DNA of 64,000 nucleotides from Sipunculus nudus (GCA_026874595.1 CM049314.1:13012729-13076728); one strand, 5' to 3'. Counted from the first letter of the stretch, positions 23,765 to 36,325 are shown. The notes: a model not told the origin generated them from the letters alone. Numbers and translations are program-made.

Positions 23765-24165
23765 ATTGGTGGAGGTAACCGCCTCCATTTTTAATGCTAA
23801 CTTTACTTCTTATACATGTACGTCTGCAGATTTCCATTCCGGTCTTGGACTATGTGACACCGATGTATCACCCGCTTCCTCTCATTTTATTTCCTGCCGT
23901 TTAACAGGGCCGGTGGTTACTGCGGGCCCTGGGTGTGTAATCGACCTAATCGCTTAGTCATACCAACGAAGATCCCCAAAGGCGGACTTTTTGGCGAGTG
24001 AAACACAGCCGTGGGATACGACCTTCCCATTAGGCCGGTAGAGCGCTAACCCTGGGTGGTGGCCGACCGCAAAAATCTCACTGCATCAGTTGCGATTCGA
24101 ACTCAGGATCTCCCGGCTCTGAGCCCTGTGCTCTACCCTGAGCCATAAAAGCCGTGTAGAAAATT
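23765..24165 (-). mobile_element. tRNA-derived SINE, copy 1
   Basis: On the minus strand the head carries a pol III A box, 'tggctcagggtagagc' (24130-24145), and a B box, 'gagttcgaatc' (24094-24104), about 40 bp apart, as in a tRNA. The body continues with 'ggtcggcc', 'agggttagcgctctacc' and 'cgtatcccacgg', and ends near a 'ggcggttacctcc' motif. The same order occurs at 36925 (+) and 55685 (-). The tRNA-like head cannot fold as a functional tRNA because the 5' and 3' acceptor halves do not match. Confidence 0.75.
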
Positions 24166-24213
24166 CATCTTATTAACCAAAGGATATTGTAATAATTGAC
24201 GTAGAATGGGCTT

Positions 24214-25008
24214 GGTATACCTTGGTATACCTTAGTCTGCTAATATTAACGCAGGCGATAGTATGGCTATTTCAAGTAAATATTAAGTTCCTGTTTAATT
24301 TAAAATTTAAAATATTAAGAAAAATAAATAACACATGAATATGATTCAAAAGTATTATAGAAATAAAACACAGAAATGAAACATATATTTGGCGTTGAAG
24401 TCATTCTTACAGCATTGGTCTTAACACGAAGATGATCTGATGTCGAACATGACACCTGAACATATGCGTGTGGTTCCAGTTATGTTTGCCAAACTTTATA
24501 AGTATGTTAAATGCTGATCCAACAGAGGTACTCAACAAACAAGGTAACGGTCATGGAGTACAATATCTGTTATTGAGTATAGATCAAGCGGCATTATAAA
24601 CAAGCCTAACTATGGCTGGGCAGATGATTGTCCAGTTAATTAATCACGAGCTTTTATCTAAGTCCAAGCCGGGGGGGGGGGGGGTGCTGCTCAACGACCT
24701 GCTCAACGGGCCACGGTCGTCGCAGGCCAGTGGTCGTGATACGGTTAATTAATTAACATGCTATTATCTAAGTCCTAGCTGTGCGGTGAGCGTGTCATCA
24801 GTCGTCACGGGCCAGTGGTCGCGATACGGGGGGCTAATCTGAAGGTCGGGATCAAGAAAGGTGGTCGTTGGTCTTGATAGCGGGGTGGTCGTGTTACCGA
24901 AGTTTTTTATATGATAATTTATATTAGACAATTTTGGGACCAAGAAAAGTGGTCGTGTTAGCGGGTTGTCGTGTTAACGGGGTGGTCGTCATGCGGGAGT
25001 TCACTGTA
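24214..25008. mobile_element. ~795-bp insertion relative to the paralogous segment
   Basis: Paralogue 56140-56150 passes directly from '...gggcttggtata' to '...aaaacaattatatcc', whereas here about 795 bp intervene. The insert contains an imperfect 105-bp tandem (near 24638 and 24746), a G13-type run near 24671, and repeated 'gtggtcgtgttagcgg' words. It ends in a sequence whose reverse complement starts 'cagtgaactcccgcat', like a DNA-transposon terminus. A matching left terminus was not found. Confidence 0.45.
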
Positions 25009-25150
25009 TTTTAAAACAATTATATCCTTTTGAGTAATTGAGTTATTGTATATTTTCTGTGACGGAGCTGTAGAACTCAGAAACTTCTTTGAAAAAAAAG
25101 GTTTATGCACTGAGATAAATTGTTAAGCTTAAAGGTACCCGGGATCAGAG
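25009..25150 (+). promoter_or_regulatory. Actin leader region of copy 1
   Basis: 'gacggagctgtagaactc' and 'aagcttaaaggtacccggga' resemble 'aacggagctcc...tagaact' and 'gagctttaaaggacccgaga' just upstream of the actin exon at 40351. A further relic is at 56148-56265. This is therefore ancestral 5' flank or leader sequence. Confidence 0.5.
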
Positions 25151-25158
25151 ATCTAACA

Positions 25159-26232
25159 ATATGTGACGAAGACGCGGTGGCTCTAGTCATCGATATTAGA
25201 CGCGGTAAGTGTAAGGCCTTGTTTGGTGGAGATCATGGTCCAAACACAGTGTTCCCCTCGTTCTTCTTACGTCCTAGTTGTCAGGTGAGACTCAATACTC
25301 AGTTTGCCTTAAAATGGTTGTATAATTCGGTGATCGAAATCGTACCTAAGCCGGGATTGAAGGCTTTCATCCGTCACACCAGATTATTTAAAATATCTTA
25401 TGTAATTAGATTTATCAAAATATATATTTTATTTCCTAGGGTGACATGGTCGGTACGTGCCAGAAACTAAGCTATGTTGAGAATGAATCGCGGGACACAC
25501 GAGGTATTCTGACGCCCAAGCATGCTATTGACAAGGTATCGTTACCAACTGGGGTGATATGGAGGAGCTCTGGCAACACACGTTTTACCAGGAGCTACGT
25601 GTGATTCTTTAGACGCATCCCCTTCTCCTGACTGAGGCTCCCCTTAACCCAAAAGCCAGTAAAGGACAAATGACCCAGACAATGTTCTACACCTTAATCG
25701 TTCCAGCCATAGACCTTGTCTTGAATCTAACAGTCGTCCACTGGTATTGCGCTAGACAGCGAAGATGGCGTGACTCACACTGTTTCCATATGCGAGGGTT
25801 ATTACTTACCCTACGCTACCGGCCGTTTTGACTTGGCCAGATTTGAACTGACAGAATATCTTACTAAAACCTTCACCGAACGTGGTCAGAACTTCACCAC
25901 AATGGGAGAACGTGAAATCGTCCGAGACTAAAAGGAGAAACTGTGTTCCGTTGCCTTTGACTTTGGGCAAGAGATACAGACCGCAAAATCGTCCTCATTT
26001 TTAGAGAAGAGCTATAAGAAGAACTGCCACATAGCCAGCTGATAACGATTGGTAACGAGCTCTTCAGGTGCCCCGAACCCTTATTGGGAAATCCTGTCTG
26101 AGTATTTTATCACATGATATCCATGAGACAACCTACAATGACTACATGAATTACGACACTGACCTCAGGAAGGATGTTTATGCTAACAATGTTCTGTGTT
26201 TCCTGGTATTTCTGTCCGAATGCAATGAGAAT
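25159..26232 (+). pseudogene. Actin pseudogene, copy 1 (both exons, heavily decayed)
   Basis: Exon 1 (25159-25284) encodes a recognisable actin N-terminus (CDEDAVALVID, then a phosphate-loop-like region), but its initiator is ATA and several core residues are replaced. It keeps a CAG|GTGAG donor. A 155-bp intron ends at TAG, and exon 2 starts at 25440 at the same place as in the other copies (after codon 42, phase 0). Exon 2 has many substitutions, a 1-bp deletion near 25535 that shifts the frame, several stops and a short deletion near the second phosphate loop, and ends after the 'DLRKDVYANNVL' segment. The last ~70 codons of actin are missing. In life, actin is the ATP-binding filament subunit of the cytoskeleton; this copy cannot make it. 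Confidence 0.9.
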
Positions 26233-27800
26233 TAACATCACTGGAAACACATAAGTTTGAGATAATTAAAATATCAAATATGTTTCAGGTAAAAAAATTA
26301 ATATATATTTATACACTGATTTCAATAACGTTTTTTTATGATAACCGTGTGTTTAGTTGTGTGTGTGTGTGTTTGCAATTTGATTTGTTTTCCAAAACTA
26401 ATAACTATAGCAAAACAATTTGGAATTACATGACAAAGGCTGTTCACATGATGTGCATCTCTACAGCTTTTGCTTCCAATATACCGCCTTTGATTCTGCA
26501 GATTTTGTCATAAATTTGTCCGTTTTGACCATTATTAAATCGGGGTCATTCCCGATATCTCTCTCTGTTCCATGGTCCTTTTTAGCAATTTTACGCCTCC
26601 AGCACAACAAGGAAAACTTTGCTAAATGTCATTGATTTAGGACAGACTCGTTGCCATATTATACAGTCAAAGCGAACAGAGTTTCTAAAAGTGGGGCCTG
26701 TTCCTTTTTGAGTGAATGGTATTTCAGCTTGGTCATACATTTTCTTATTCCCACCTTATTCCAAAAGGCGAATCGTGCCCATCATATAACAATTAAAAAA
26801 ATAAAAATAAAAAAGTATTATGGGCTGTATGGGCTCCTCATTTCACACACCGTGTTACTACCTTTTATATGGGAAGATTGCACGATATTGTTTGGTTTGA
26901 ACTTTTATTATTATGTAACCATGGTGACTGATTGGTGAGCATGGAACATGAATTTACTTTCATTTAAATGTCCCTTAATCGATTTGATCGAGGTCAGTAC
27001 ATTAGACTGTATATAGCATTGTTTTTCAATATTACTCGAAAAGAAATGAACAGTTTTGATAAATTGTTATAGATGGTTAGAGAACGTCCCAATAATAACC
27101 AGTTAAATATTTGAGGTTGATAAGATCACCTTATTATTTTATGGTTAGCCATACAAATCAGGTCACATTATTCGAAATGCAGCTACATTATGAAAATACA
27201 AAACAACTTGAGCAGTAAAGGTGTTTAAGTTTAATGAGGAATCGAATATATTCCGATTTTATTTTCGCCGAATCTGCAAAATTTGAAATACAAAGGAAAT
27301 TGCCTCAATCTATATAACTTGGTAACGTTATGCATTTAATGGCAATTTTAAGTTAGTAAAAGCCATAAAATATACATGGCGACTCTCTGTTATAAAAATG
27401 TAACATAATAGAATGTTTCTTCAAAGCTAAATAATCTTAACAATAAGTGTAATCTTATAAAATATACGATATATAAATTTGTTATATGTTTGCAGCGTAC
27501 AGATTGATATACCCATTAATTTGATCAATGTGAATGTCACCCGATTAAAAGTTACCCTTACCAAGTGACGGACCGGGTTGCCTTTGGTTCAACCTGGGAA
27601 AGTAGAGATTGTGTGCTTTTGATGGCGCACTCAACGTATCGGTACTCAGGCACACATCAAATCACAAGTCAGCGGTTTAAACAACAGTTTAAAAAAGAAC
27701 ATTAAGTTTATTAAAAGAACGTAAAAGATATAGAGTTCAAAATCACCTACCAGCTCGGTTCCCAGCCCGTTACGCCTAACCTGATACACTGGTATCGCCT
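26233..27800. other. Noncoding stretch downstream of actin copy 1
   Basis: AT-rich, with a short GT run near 26358-26372. The 60-95-codon frames here have no recognisable content. Confidence 0.45.
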
Positions 27801-27814
27801 AAATAATGACTTCG

Positions 27815-27960
27815 CTGGAAAGGACCACACTGGACAGCACGTAGCGGGAGAGCACCTCGCCGGATAGCACCACGCTGGACAGCACCTCGCTGGACAACAA
27901 CTCACAAGACAGCACCTCCCTGGACAGCACCTCGCCGAACGGTATCACACTGGACATTTG
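27815..27960. repeat. Minisatellite, ~15-bp unit
   Basis: About nine to ten imperfect copies of 'ctggacagcacctcg'. On the minus strand the 15-bp period gives a repeating E-V-L-S-S pattern in an open frame, which is a by-product of the repeat. Confidence 0.85.
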
Positions 27961-28977
27961 GCAGCGGCATTTCACTGAACAGCATCTCACTGGTCACGTG
28001 GCAGCGGCACCTCAATGGACTGGAATGTACAGCTAATTCGGTATTGTTAACAGGAGAAATGAAAATAAAACAAAATGACACGATCCATTTCGTGACAGTA
28101 ATGTTCACAAAAAATAGTGAGAACTTAATTCAAACTTATAATGAACCCGTTAATGAAAGTCAATGTTCTAGTCGAATATTTACGATGTGGGGGCATGATT
28201 TTTCCGTAATAAGCCTGTTCATCTGATCTATTATATATTATGGTGTTAGGTAGCAGGTCCCGGGCAGATATCTAAACGTTCAAGAAATCAAGGAGCAGGT
28301 GTGATCGGTTACCCAAGTTTAGGTCAGGATTAAAACCGCAATTTCGACCTCATGAAGGAAAAGTATTAGGAAATTACATTGAGTAGTTGAAGGTTGCATT
28401 GGTAATGAGCACCCAGTAAAACTCCACGATAAATGGGCATTTATTTGTCTCTGTATGCTCAGGGCCTTTCTCCAGAAATTTAAATCAGGTTTAATGGAGA
28501 CACAAATTGATTATGGATACAACATGCCTGATACCAGATCATACATGGTATACAGGTATATAAATATGTATGTGTTTTCACAAATGAGTAAAACTGTGTT
28601 AACACAAAAAAGGATTGAAAGTTTATCAATCGTTGTAATCTAATAGAACCGATATTATTCGAATATATGAGGTATATATCTGTATTATTGTACTAGGCCT
28701 TTTCCTGGGAAGCCATCTGAAGCTGTGCTGACATCTGCCGGCAAAGTCCGAATAAATCAGAGTTTATGTAGCTCGGGGCTCAACGTGTCTGGTTATGCAT
28801 TGTGGATGTTTTATTCGTCGGTGTATATAGGGCAGTTCGTCAGTGCGTTGGGTTTATGGCCCAGATAACAGGCACTCGACATATCTGAAATATAAAAATG
28901 ATCCAAATTTCCGGGTGGGGGGAGGTGTGTCATATTAGGTCGTCTAGCAATGGCTAGCGTATACTCTCTCCGTTGAT

Positions 28978-28979
<2 letters not shown>

Positions 28980-29039
<60 letters not shown>

Positions 29040-29060
29040 ATATATAAAATATATAAATTG

Positions 29061-29114
<54 letters not shown>
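28980..29114. repeat. (TA)n arrays
   Basis: Two long TA runs separated by a short AT-rich spacer at 29037-29060. Confidence 0.9.
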
Positions 29115-29120
<6 letters not shown>

Positions 29121-31264
29121 GAATAGTCATGCTGGTTCATTGTTTTACAGATGGAAAGGGTATACACAGAAAAGTGGTTCACTGCCACTGGCAGTTAATG
29201 TATATAACCACCTTGTGATAACCTTGGCCAGTGTTGCGCAACTGCCGGTCTACGATGCCTGATTAATTATCCCTTGGATGCACTCTGTCAGGATGGTGTT
29301 AAACTGGTATAGTAGGCATAGTATTTCGCACCGTGTTTTCAATGTTTTGCCATAAAGGAATTAAGAGAGCTTACCTTTCACCAGGCTGCTGGCATGAGTC
29401 AATGCATCCCACCTCCTAATCTTCTATCCGACCCAGCATCCTCAGGTGAATTTTAGTGTGACACTAAGTTTTAATTGCCTTTTGGTAGGCAAAATAGAGA
29501 TTTTACCAAATTTCCAACGTTCCCCACAACCATGAACCAATCTTTCATTCAAAGTGAAGTCACGTTGAACACCGATAAAAATCAGTTTTTCACATTTACC
29601 GCCTATCGTGCTCAAGGCATAACCACCCAAGCCTGTTAAACTCATTAACCGTTTGTCATGTTGAAGGCATATATGCAAGGAATTGTTAAAATCAATCATC
29701 GTTTCTTATATTCATGGCATTAATTCCGTTGCAGCGATGTTATGAGACCGGAAACCTTTAATTCCAATTTGATATTTTCTTTCGTGTCAGTTATATGCTT
29801 AAACAAAATGTCTCACATTAAAATTTGTCTGACGATTTGAGACTTTTAAGTTAAACCTCTAACATGAACTGGTTTAACTTTGCTTAATTTGACCTGCATA
29901 CATTTTCGTATGATATACATATATTGTTACGTAAAGATATATTTGGCAAGAATACGTGTGAGAATATGCAATTCGTTATGCAGATTAATGATTAATTGCT
30001 ATTGTTAAACAAGGTTTGGTGACATTGTACTTTCACCTCTATGTTACCTGAAAAACCGATTTCATATCAGAACCAACTCACTTTATTTTCAACAGTGGTC
30101 CAATTCTGACACCTATATTAATACACATAGGGACACCTCCATAAAGTGGGTACAAAATATAAACAGAGTGACCTCGTTACCTTGTAACGGCCCCTTGTAT
30201 CGCTCAATATTTCAGTGCTTCATTATCAGTCTATGGACAAGTGCCTGTGTGACCGATTTGCAGATCAACATTATTTTTAAATAAGGATGATCATAAAATG
30301 GTACAATTATAAGACTATCTATATAACACCGTACTTTAACATAAGGAGGAAGCAGTCAGAATCAATGTATCAGAGTTTTTTTATGGCTTGGGGTTTAACG
30401 TGTCTGGTTACATTGGCCGGTGTGTTATTTATCGGTACACCGGTCAGTTCGTCGGTGCGTTAGGTTTGTTGTCCGGATAACAGGAATTCGAAATTGATGC
30501 ATATATAGTATAAACATGATCCAGTATACAGAGGGCGGGGCAATTTGGTCATAAGATACCGTGCGGCCCTCGTTACCGTACTCCCTCCTGAAGAACACTA
30601 CTCCTGAATCCTGGAAACACCATATATATATATATATATACATTGATATCAGTGAAGAAAACAACACTGTAAATTTACTGCAGTCTGTTTCACGGGATGG
30701 AACCCGATCCTCAGGTGAATGTTATTGGAATGAATCTAATGGCATGGTTTGCAAAGCTGAGATATTGCTAGATCACGATTTGTTCGTATCGGAGAGAGAA
30801 AAGTGAATGACTGGCACTTGATCCTATTGTCCCCGGGGAGCACAATAAGATTTGTCGAAAAACACGAGCGGTGTTAGAACCAAACGGAGGGATAAGGGTT
30901 GTCTTAATGCTAAGGTTTAAAACATTCCAAAGTTAATTTGTTTTGATGGCGGCAATAGGAAAGAATTTCAGCTCATGAGTTCAACAATCATCCAGGGGCG
31001 GCAGTTGCTATAAGTAGCTTTTCAGACAAACAGTGATGCGCACTGCACAGGGCACTATGGTTATTATAATACTAATTATCCAATCCATATGTATATACAC
31101 TGTTTCTGGCATTTTGGACTCAATGCATTGTCGCTCCATAATACATAACATATCTCTACACGTAACAACTTACCATCTGAAGAAAGATCCTGGGCGCTTC
31201 GAAACATCGTGTGTTATTAAACAAGTTCGTCTATGTATAATATATATATATATATTTAATAACA

Positions 31265-31465
31265 AGCATTCGATTAGAAGACATGGCCGTTTGTAATACA
31301 TGTATACTGATAATTAAATCACCAGCTTTACAATTCTTGAAAATCCTTAGCAAGTGTCATAAAGTATTACTGTGCATGTTGTCGCTGAAACATTTCAATT
31401 TTCATTGCGTAGGTTTAAATGTAGGTCTGACAGCAGTAGGATCATCTATGTTAGAATCTATTTAA
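31265..31465. repeat. Actin-array intergenic repeat, copy A
   Basis: Shares 'gacatggccgtttgtaatac', 'ataattaaatcac', 'ttcttga' and 'ggtctgacagcagtaggatc' with 35215-35420, each lying upstream of an actin exon-1 fragment. Confidence 0.75.
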
Positions 31466-32135
31466 AAAACTATATTAGACCTGCATGTGGGTTTTAGAAA
31501 AAGCTATTTAGACTACTGAACATGTATGACTACATCAGAACAATCAGAACTTTAATGTGAGGATAACCGATATTATCTTGTGTGTAATATATCACAAGGT
31601 TCAAGTGTGTCAAACAATGAGCACTGAATGTGAATCAAGAGTCAATGAGGTTTTAACAGATTTGAGTAGGCGTGCAATTTCATTTACTCGAGATCATACG
31701 GTACGCACAGCGTACTTGGCTTGGTGAGATCACAAACAACAGTGACATATAGTGGCAAAACCATTCATTGTAACCACGAAATCTTATCAAGACTTTCTAA
31801 GTTGACTGACCAAATCAGACAAAAGTTATATCGTGACGTCATTGCCAAAAATATGTCGCTAGCTCTCCTGATCAAGTAGCGCGATTACACAGTGCTACCA
31901 ACAACATAACTAGGTGTTTAAGTACACCTAGGTTTTCTTATCCAGTGAGTATTACACAAACAGTTAACCCGTATCACAGCTTATCTAAAGCCAGAGGCTT
32001 TGTCATAGCCACGTAATTCTGATTTTAGCAAAGGAGACCTGGATATTGTAATTTCAACCACTCCACAATCGAATATATAACTTTATTGAAGCATGGCGAG
32101 GTTGATCTTTGAGGCTTCAGACAATAGTATTGCCG

Positions 32136-32259
32136 ATGTTTCAAGACGACATAGTACCTGTGGTTATCGACAATGGATAAGCCTGTATTAAGGCCGGGTT
32201 CGCTTGTGATGATTTCCCAAGGCCATGCCACATCTACTGTCGGACGTCCGAGAAGTTAG
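32136..32259 (+). pseudogene. Actin pseudogene, copy 2 (exon 1 only)
   Basis: This is an isolated actin first exon. After ATG it reads through 'DDIVPVVIDNG', meets an in-frame TAA (the serine codon after the phosphate-loop glycine), and continues with 'KAGFACDD' in the same frame before small indels obscure it. Its last codon is TAG where intact copies have CAG, followed by the donor position. No second exon follows within 1.3 kb. Sequence upstream is shared with other copies. Confidence 0.85.
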
Positions 32260-33439
32260 GTGCGCTACACATATTTTATTGAGACCTCTCGTTCGACACA
32301 TCATTGGATACACCAAACAGAGAACAGGAATTTGCATAAGATTATACAATCAGTATGTTTAGACTCAATTTTGACAAAACTATTTAATATTTCTCCAGGG
32401 GATGGTGGTTGGCAATAGATTGAGCTCGATACTAGGGGTAATAGGGAAACACTTGCAAAACAATGCATTATCTTTTACATTGCTGGCGAATCTAGTATAT
32501 AAATATAGAAAATGCCCTAATAGAACTTTGCCATTGAAGCACACTCATCTCTGAACACACTCTTTAGGCAAAAATAAAATAATACATGTTTAAGACTGTC
32601 TTGAATGCATAGTTTGACGTTGTATCGATAGAACATTTACAATGCTAATTTATTTCAAGAAAATAAAAAGATGGCAATAATCTCCTGGGTTAAGGCACAT
32701 ATCTAACAGGTGTAATAAATGTTCATCAAATGATTCTCTACCTCTCCATCGTCCATTATTAAAAACATTTGGTAACGTATAATAAACATTACACAGAGTG
32801 AAACAATCTTAATATTCCTTAGTTTTCGTTTATTTAAGACCAATACTAAAAACAGTGTTCAAGTTTAATTTACTCTAATAAATGCAGGGAAATAACAAAA
32901 ATGTATTTTTTTAATTTAATTTAATTTAATTGGCTAAATTAACTGTCTGAAGCAGTTCTCGATTGCTAACCGATATTGTAGGGGAAATGTGCACATTCGA
33001 TTGGCCTTCATATTTGTAGACTGATATACCTTGAGGGATCGGGTTCCAGAAAATATTACAACACGATGAGTTCAGGTCAAATTATAGAATGTGTTTGCTC
33101 TACATATCAGTCAAAAGGTTTCAAATTTGGTTTTCTTCAAAGGGAAATGAGCAGGCAAGCACCATGGTTCGTCATGCGATAAACGGAGGTTATGAAACTT
33201 ACGATCGCTTTCATTTATTTATGAGGTGACAAAGTGGCCTTTGAATTAATATCATTAATTCGTCTATAATTTCGCTTGAACGACAAGACGTAATGTGACT
33301 AACTTGTTAGCGGCTCTTGAAAGAGACTTCAGGGGGTTAACCTTTGATGGGGTATGGTTTTAAACAAGATTATAAATGACACATGTTGGCCTGCTGGTTG
33401 TTTGTTGTCTGAAAAGTGTGAGTAAAGCTTGAGATAAAA
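32260..33439. other. Noncoding stretch; part shared with 55100-55510
   Basis: 32940-33350 and 55108-55500 share 'gactgtctgaagca', 'atttgtagactgatat', 'gatcg-tt-atttat', 'gaggtgacaaagtg' and 'ggctcttgaaagagac' in order. Confidence 0.55.
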
Positions 33440-33640
33440 CCACATGAAGTCCACTCCTGCACTGAAACCTAAATTCCACCTTGGTTATTAAGAAAGTGCA
33501 CCTGATGACCAAACGTTATTGTAAAACCGTATATAGATTTGACTTGGTATATATTTAAGGAACTGTATCCTACTTTCATTAGATCTGAGTAGTGCTAAGT
33601 CACTGAGTGATATAGCCCTAGGAGACATAGAACTTTAAAT
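33440..33640 (+). promoter_or_regulatory. Actin leader region attached to copy 3
   Basis: 'cactcctgcactgaaa', 'ccttggttattaagaaagtg' and the following ~60 bp match the DNA upstream of the actin exons at 37903 and 40351. No TATA or CArG box is evident. Confidence 0.5.
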
Positions 33641-33654
33641 CTTATCTAGAAGTC

Positions 33655-33919
33655 TTAAGTATTGATGGAACTTGTCAAACCTAAAGGCCGAATGATATGT
33701 AACGATATTGCGGAACGAATGCAAAAAGAAATGGCAGGATTGGCTCCAATTAAGTACGATGAAGATCGAGGTAATCGCTCCCCCGGAACGCTACACTCCA
33801 CACGGATAAGTGGCTCGATTCTTGCTTCCCTGTCAACCTTCCTGCACATGTGGATTTCTAAGCAGGAATACGACGATACTGGTCCATCCATTCTCAACAA
33901 AATGCTTCTAAAAGAATAA
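33655..33919 (+). pseudogene. Actin pseudogene, copy 3 (C-terminal fragment)
   Basis: The frame encodes the actin C-terminal fifth: 'IAERMQKEM', then '[11 protein letters not shown]', '[15 protein letters not shown]'. A +1/-1 pair of indels scrambles about 20 codons in between (the K-I-K---PPERKY region), and a further 1-bp deletion replaces the terminal K-C-F with a short extension. It directly follows a normal-looking actin leader, so exon 1 and most of exon 2 have been deleted. The frame remains open, which is unusual for such a damaged copy. Confidence 0.85.
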
Positions 33920-35062
33920 ATGATCTCTTTCGTCTTTATTATTGTCATTGTCCTTCAGAAATGACAAAATATTTGGATACAATTATAGATATTTGACTCA
34001 GTAACATTGAATTTCATTATCATGCGACTTCTCACGAGTTCTCAGTGTTAAATATTGAATTGAATTCCTATATTATGTTACGATATTGTTTAACATTGAA
34101 TTTTGATATTGTGTAAAGGAATTTCTTAAAACTTAATTCCTATATTATGTAAACAGATGCTATTGACACTGAAATCCTATATTATGTAACGCTATGTGAC
34201 TGTATGTGTTAAAAAATAATGTCTCCTTTTAAGAGGCGGAGATCGGGGGGACCATCATTTCTGGTCATTACTTCAATTTGTAATTGTTATAAATGCCATA
34301 CTGTTTGGAGAATAATATAGGTTGCATGTTCCCTTTGTTCATCAAAAGGACAACAGTATGTATGTCGCTTTAGGCTGGCATGTGTCGGCACGATTGAGTC
34401 AAAGGTTACCCTTGATAAGGCAGGAGTATTTAACAAAGTATTTCAGCAGGTTGTTAATTGATGGGATATTTGGTAATTCATGTTATATATAAATCCAAGC
34501 GACATCTTATACAATCTAATCAAAATACCCATAATTTGCTTATCACAACATTTTTCAAACAAACGAACTAGATATATCATACTTCTATTCAACCATGTTT
34601 TATATTAATGCTAACATGAATATCTTCAGTCCATACTCCCTATGCTGCTCCTTTACTTTGGAATTAGCTGCGGCAGATTATGTACTCTTTAGGTAGCATC
34701 CATTTTAACCGCTCATACACGAATTTAACGCAACATTACAATTTATAATTGGACGTATACATTTCTAGTGCTTGCAATTTTATTATATTTTCAAATTTCG
34801 ATATCTTTGATTTCTTCAGTTAATTGTTATTGGTCTACCATCATCATTATCAAAGTCAAATATTCGCATATTTTAAATTTTTGTTTTGGGATCATCTGTT
34901 ACTTACGTTGGCTGCCGTTCAAGATACAATCCACTAGCTTATATAAAATGTCGTTACAGGTACACATTTTAATACACATTAAGTTATCATCATATTATAT
35001 TCATGATCTAAATATGTGCACTGGGTTTAATTTTATATTAGATGGTCTGCATGTATAAATTA

Positions 35063-35101
<39 letters not shown>

Positions 35102-35621
35102 TGCGTCTGTTTTATATGTATAATGTTTGAATTAAATAAAATAACTAATTATATAAAAGGATTATATAATTATATAAAAATATAAATTTATATTCATGTT
35201 CCAGAATGCAAAGAGAGGACATGGCCGTTTGTAATACACGTATACTAATAATTAAATCATCATTTTTCCAATTCTTGACACTCACCAAGTGTCGAAATGT
35301 GTTACTGTATACGTTTTCGCTGAAAGTTGAAATTTTTATTACCTACGCTCAAATGTACAATTTAGTCTTAGGTCTGACAGCAGTAGGATCACTTATGTTT
35401 TATATAGCAGCGCTATCATGATTAAAACTATTTAGTAAGTACAAGAGATCTGCATATTGGTTAAAAAATGTTATTTGGACTACTGAAAATTGGCTATACA
35501 TCCCTTATTGTGAAAAAGCCCCCAGCTGTCATGCTTACCATAGTATTGCCTCTACTGTTAAACTAATGTTCAATAATGAAATAAAGTTCTATCAGATTAT
35601 GCTTGGTTAGTGCCGCGATTC
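33920..35621. other. Actin 3' flank and noncoding stretch
   Basis: 33990-34750 resembles the 3' flank of the exon at 41676 ('tcagtaacatt', 'tatgcgacttctc', 'aaggacaaca-tatgtatg', 'ttacccttgataaggcag', 'ttttaaccgctcatac'). A (TA)n array lies at 35066-35099, and the intergenic repeat shared with 31265-31465 at 35215-35420. Confidence 0.65.
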
Positions 35622-35732
35622 TAATGTCTTATCGTTATACACAATAGATCCGGTAGCTGTAAGGCCGGGTTTGCTGGAGCCGAGGTCCAATATGTGGTGT
35701 TCCCGTCAATTGTCGGCCGTCCGAAACATTAG
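35622..35732 (+). pseudogene. Actin pseudogene, copy 4 (exon 1 fragment)
   Basis: Most of an actin first exon: '[12 protein letters not shown]' followed by '[11 protein letters not shown]' and a stop where Gln42 should be. The first ~8 codons, including the start, are missing or unrecognisable. The residues 'AGFAG' and 'VFPSIVGRP' are those of conventional actin subdomain 2. No second exon follows. Confidence 0.85.
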
Positions 35733-35739
35733 GTTGGCC

Positions 35740-36325
35740 ATATTCGCCATTATTATTATAGACGCCAGGCTACCGGTGGCGACTATAGTCTAATTGTTCT
35801 GTCCGTCCGTGCGTTTGTTTGTGTTTGTTTATCTCCAAAATTTCTCTGAGATGTCTTAAAGCAAGGGCATCAAACTGGTTCATTTGATCATACATGGGGT
35901 CAAAATATTTCCTTATTGTTTTCTGATGCCACTGTAGCCATCAGAGGGCACCGGTGGCTATGGCACCGCGGCGTACTACTACCCTTGTTATAACAATTAA
36001 ATCACAGCGGTTGTCGTTTTGTTCAATCACAACTTATATTTATATTTTTTCAGCTATAACTTTGTTTGTATTGCAAATAGGCTAGAATCGCCGGTCAGCA
36101 CGAATATCTCGTGTGACAATATTGGAGTGCGCCTCTTTGATGTATGCCATTGTAGCAGGGGCATTGTTTCCAGCCTATTTAGTGTTCAGCACGCTCATGA
36201 ATATATGAGCCTTAATACCAAAGCAGTCCCAGGCGTTGTATTAGATTCATGAACATAAATCAGCCTGCAGGACAGAACCATATTTAAGATGACAGCATCG
36301 TCATTGCGGAGGCAGCTTGGAAGTC
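35740..36325. other. Noncoding stretch
   Basis: GC-mixed sequence with short direct repeats ('ccggtggcgacta', 'accggtggctatgg'), perhaps a dispersed repeat. No gene is seen. Confidence 0.4.

Larger units (their letters stand above)
28020..32135. other. Noncoding stretch with diverged duplicate blocks
   Basis: 28770-28900 and 30365-30500 are diverged copies of each other ('aacgtgtctggtta', 'cagttcgtc-gtgcgtt-ggttt', 'ataacagg'). 29440-29960 resembles 50500-51700 ('ttttaccaaatttc', 'caaggcataa', 'gacgatttgagactt'). 31600-31850 resembles 53330-53580 ('gaatgtgaatcaaga', 'aaaccattc-ttgtaaccac'). 31283-31465 resembles 35215-35420. No gene is seen. Confidence 0.6.

Noticed and set aside
24090-24150. 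tRNA gene on the minus strand
   Set aside because: A and B boxes are present, but the acceptor arms do not pair and the same head with a ~300-bp body occurs three times, so it is a SINE.
28811-29188. 125-codon frame rich in Ile/Tyr
   Set aside because: Produced by (TA)n arrays; the same holds for several frames at 14-18, 44, 51, 54 and 62 kb.
33655-33948. 97-codon minus-strand frame
   Set aside because: Antisense to the actin C-terminal fragment.
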